Source of the DNA: an uncultured Opitutaceae bacterium | GTDB taxonomy: Bacteria > Verrucomicrobiota > Verrucomicrobiia > Opitutales > Opitutaceae | Reading direction: 5' to 3' | NCBI GenBank assembly: GCA_903885525.1 | Contig: CAISJA010000441.1 | Coordinates: 1-5,695 of the forward strand | Length of the DNA stretch: 5,695 nt | In this document: one piece after another, positions 4,920 through 5,695 of the stretch | Layout: every line of letters begins with the position of its first letter | Position numbering within the stretch: the stretch's first letter is position 1 | Notes under the pieces: generated by a model | Databases searched by the model: none | What the model was told of the DNA's origin: nothing | The model's input: the letters and a program-made list of their open reading frames with translations, nothing else | Translations under genes and position numbers: made by a program

Positions 4920-5695
4920 TCACCCCGCCGGCCGCAGCGGGATGCCCTCGCGGATCATCGCCTCGGCGATCTGGATGGAATTGAGCGCGGCGCCCTTCCA
5001 CAGGTTGTCGCCGCTGACCCAGAAGGCCAGGCCGTTCTCCAGGGCGGTGTCCGGGCGGAGGCGCCCGACGCCGCACTTGACCTGCCGGCTGTAGTCGAGC
5101 GGGGTCGGATAGAGCTGGCGGGCCGGATCATCCCGCAACTCGGCCCCGGGAAACGCGGCCACGGCGGCGCGCGCCGCCGCCAGGTCCACCGGCCGCCCGA
5201 ACTCGGCGTTCACGGCCACCGAATGTGCCCGCACGACGGGCACACGCACGCAGGTGGCCGAGATGCGGAGCCCCGGCAAGCCCATGATTTTGCGGCTCTC
5301 CTCGCGCATCTTCGTTTCCTCGCCCGTGTAGCCGTCCGCCCCGAACGCATCGACCTGCGGAATGAGGTTTTCAAAAATCTGATAGGGATAGACCTGGCGT
5401 GGCAGCGGCCCGCCCCGGACGTGGGCCTGGGTCTGCGCCTCCAGCTCCGCGATGGCGTCGGCCCCGGTGCCGGAGACGGACTGATAGGTGGAGAAGAAGG
5501 CGCGTTGCACGCCGAAGGCCAGGTGCAGCGGGTACAGCCCCATCAGCGCCACGGCGGTGGAGCAGTTTGGGCTGGCGATGATGCCGCGATGGCCCTGGGT
5601 GGCGGCGAGGTTGATCTCGGGGAGGACGAGCGGAACCTCGGGCACCATCCGGAAGGCCGAGCTCTTGTCCAGCACCAGGCAGCCGCGCCTGACCG
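4920..5695 (-). CDS. asd: Aspartate-semialdehyde dehydrogenase (5' end missing)
   Basis: This enzyme reduces aspartyl phosphate to aspartate semialdehyde with NADPH, the branch-point step to lysine/diaminopimelate, threonine and methionine in the cytoplasm. The frame runs off the window edge; 257 residues are visible out of a usual 335-345, so about 80-85 N-terminal residues with the nucleotide-binding glycine motif are missing. Visible signatures in order are LDKSSAFRM, the active-site IIASPNCST (catalytic Cys codon at 5562-5564), STYQSVSGTGADAIAEL, YPYQIFENLIPQVD, GEETKMREE, the substrate-binding CVRVPVVRAHSVAVN (Arg and His), and the C-terminal GLAFWVSGDNLWKGAALNSIQIAE. All are intact. The GTG at 5673-5675 is an internal valine codon and not the start, because the preceding codons (VRRGCL) also match the family. 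The TGA is at 4920-4922. The next gene on the same strand is tRNA-Val. Confidence 0.95.
   Translation of the reverse strand, partial: VRRGCLVLDKSSAFRMVPEVPLVLPEINLAATQGHRGIIASPNCSTAVALMGLYPLHLAFGVQRAFFSTYQSVSGTGADAIAELEAQTQAHVRGGPLPRQVYPYQIFENLIPQVDAFGADGYTGEETKMREESRKIMGLPGLRISATCVRVPVVRAHSVAVNAEFGRPVDLAAARAAVAAFPGAELRDDPARQLYPTPLDYSRQVKCGVGRLRPDTALENGLAFWVSGDNLWKGAALNSIQIAEAMIREGIPLRPAG

Noticed and set aside
4114..5076. 320-codon minus-strand frame covering part of asd, the tRNA and ruvC
   Set aside because: It reads straight through a perfect tRNA gene and is out of frame with both asd and ruvC.

Overview
The window is very GC-rich DNA, densely coding, and holds two groups of genes that converge near position 4060-4077. 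The plus strand carries the end of an operon for a membrane complex related to energy-converting (group 4) hydrogenases and complex I. The minus strand carries three housekeeping genes in the order asd (lysine/threonine/methionine pathway), tRNA-Val(UAC), ruvC. No gene is diagnostic of a lineage. The GC content, the style of the RuvC and Asd proteins and the type of complex would fit a Verrucomicrobiota bacterium of the Opitutaceae kind, but this is a guess from general familiarity and was not tested by any search.

Plus strand, 1-4077: the last 55 codons of a HyfE-like membrane subunit; a complete HyfF-like proton-pump subunit (165-1610); a HyfG-like subunit that fuses a NuoC-type and a NuoD-type domain (1607-3094); a 110-base gap; and a HyfI-like small subunit that has a two-cluster ferredoxin domain (a HyfH equivalent) fused to its N-terminus (3205-4077). 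The first three genes overlap by ATGA at each junction, so they are almost certainly translated as a coupled unit. The operon starts upstream of the window.

The main point of interest is that the HyfG-like catalytic subunit has lost all four cysteines that hold the NiFe centre in hydrogenases (the N-terminal pair is replaced by Ala199/Ser202 and the C-terminal pair by Ser489/Gly492). It also lacks the tyrosine and histidine that bind quinone in complex I. The proximal FeS cluster of the small subunit, the ferredoxin clusters and the charged proton-channel residues of HyfF all look intact. This matches the class called energy-converting hydrogenase-related (Ehr) complexes: probably a redox-driven ion pump whose substrate is not known, and not a hydrogenase.

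Minus strand, 5695-4059: a 5'-truncated aspartate-semialdehyde dehydrogenase gene; a tRNA-Val(UAC) with encoded CCA 71 bases after it; a 134-base spacer with a strong GC hairpin; and a complete ruvC whose last codons overlap the end of the hyfI-like gene by 19 bases.
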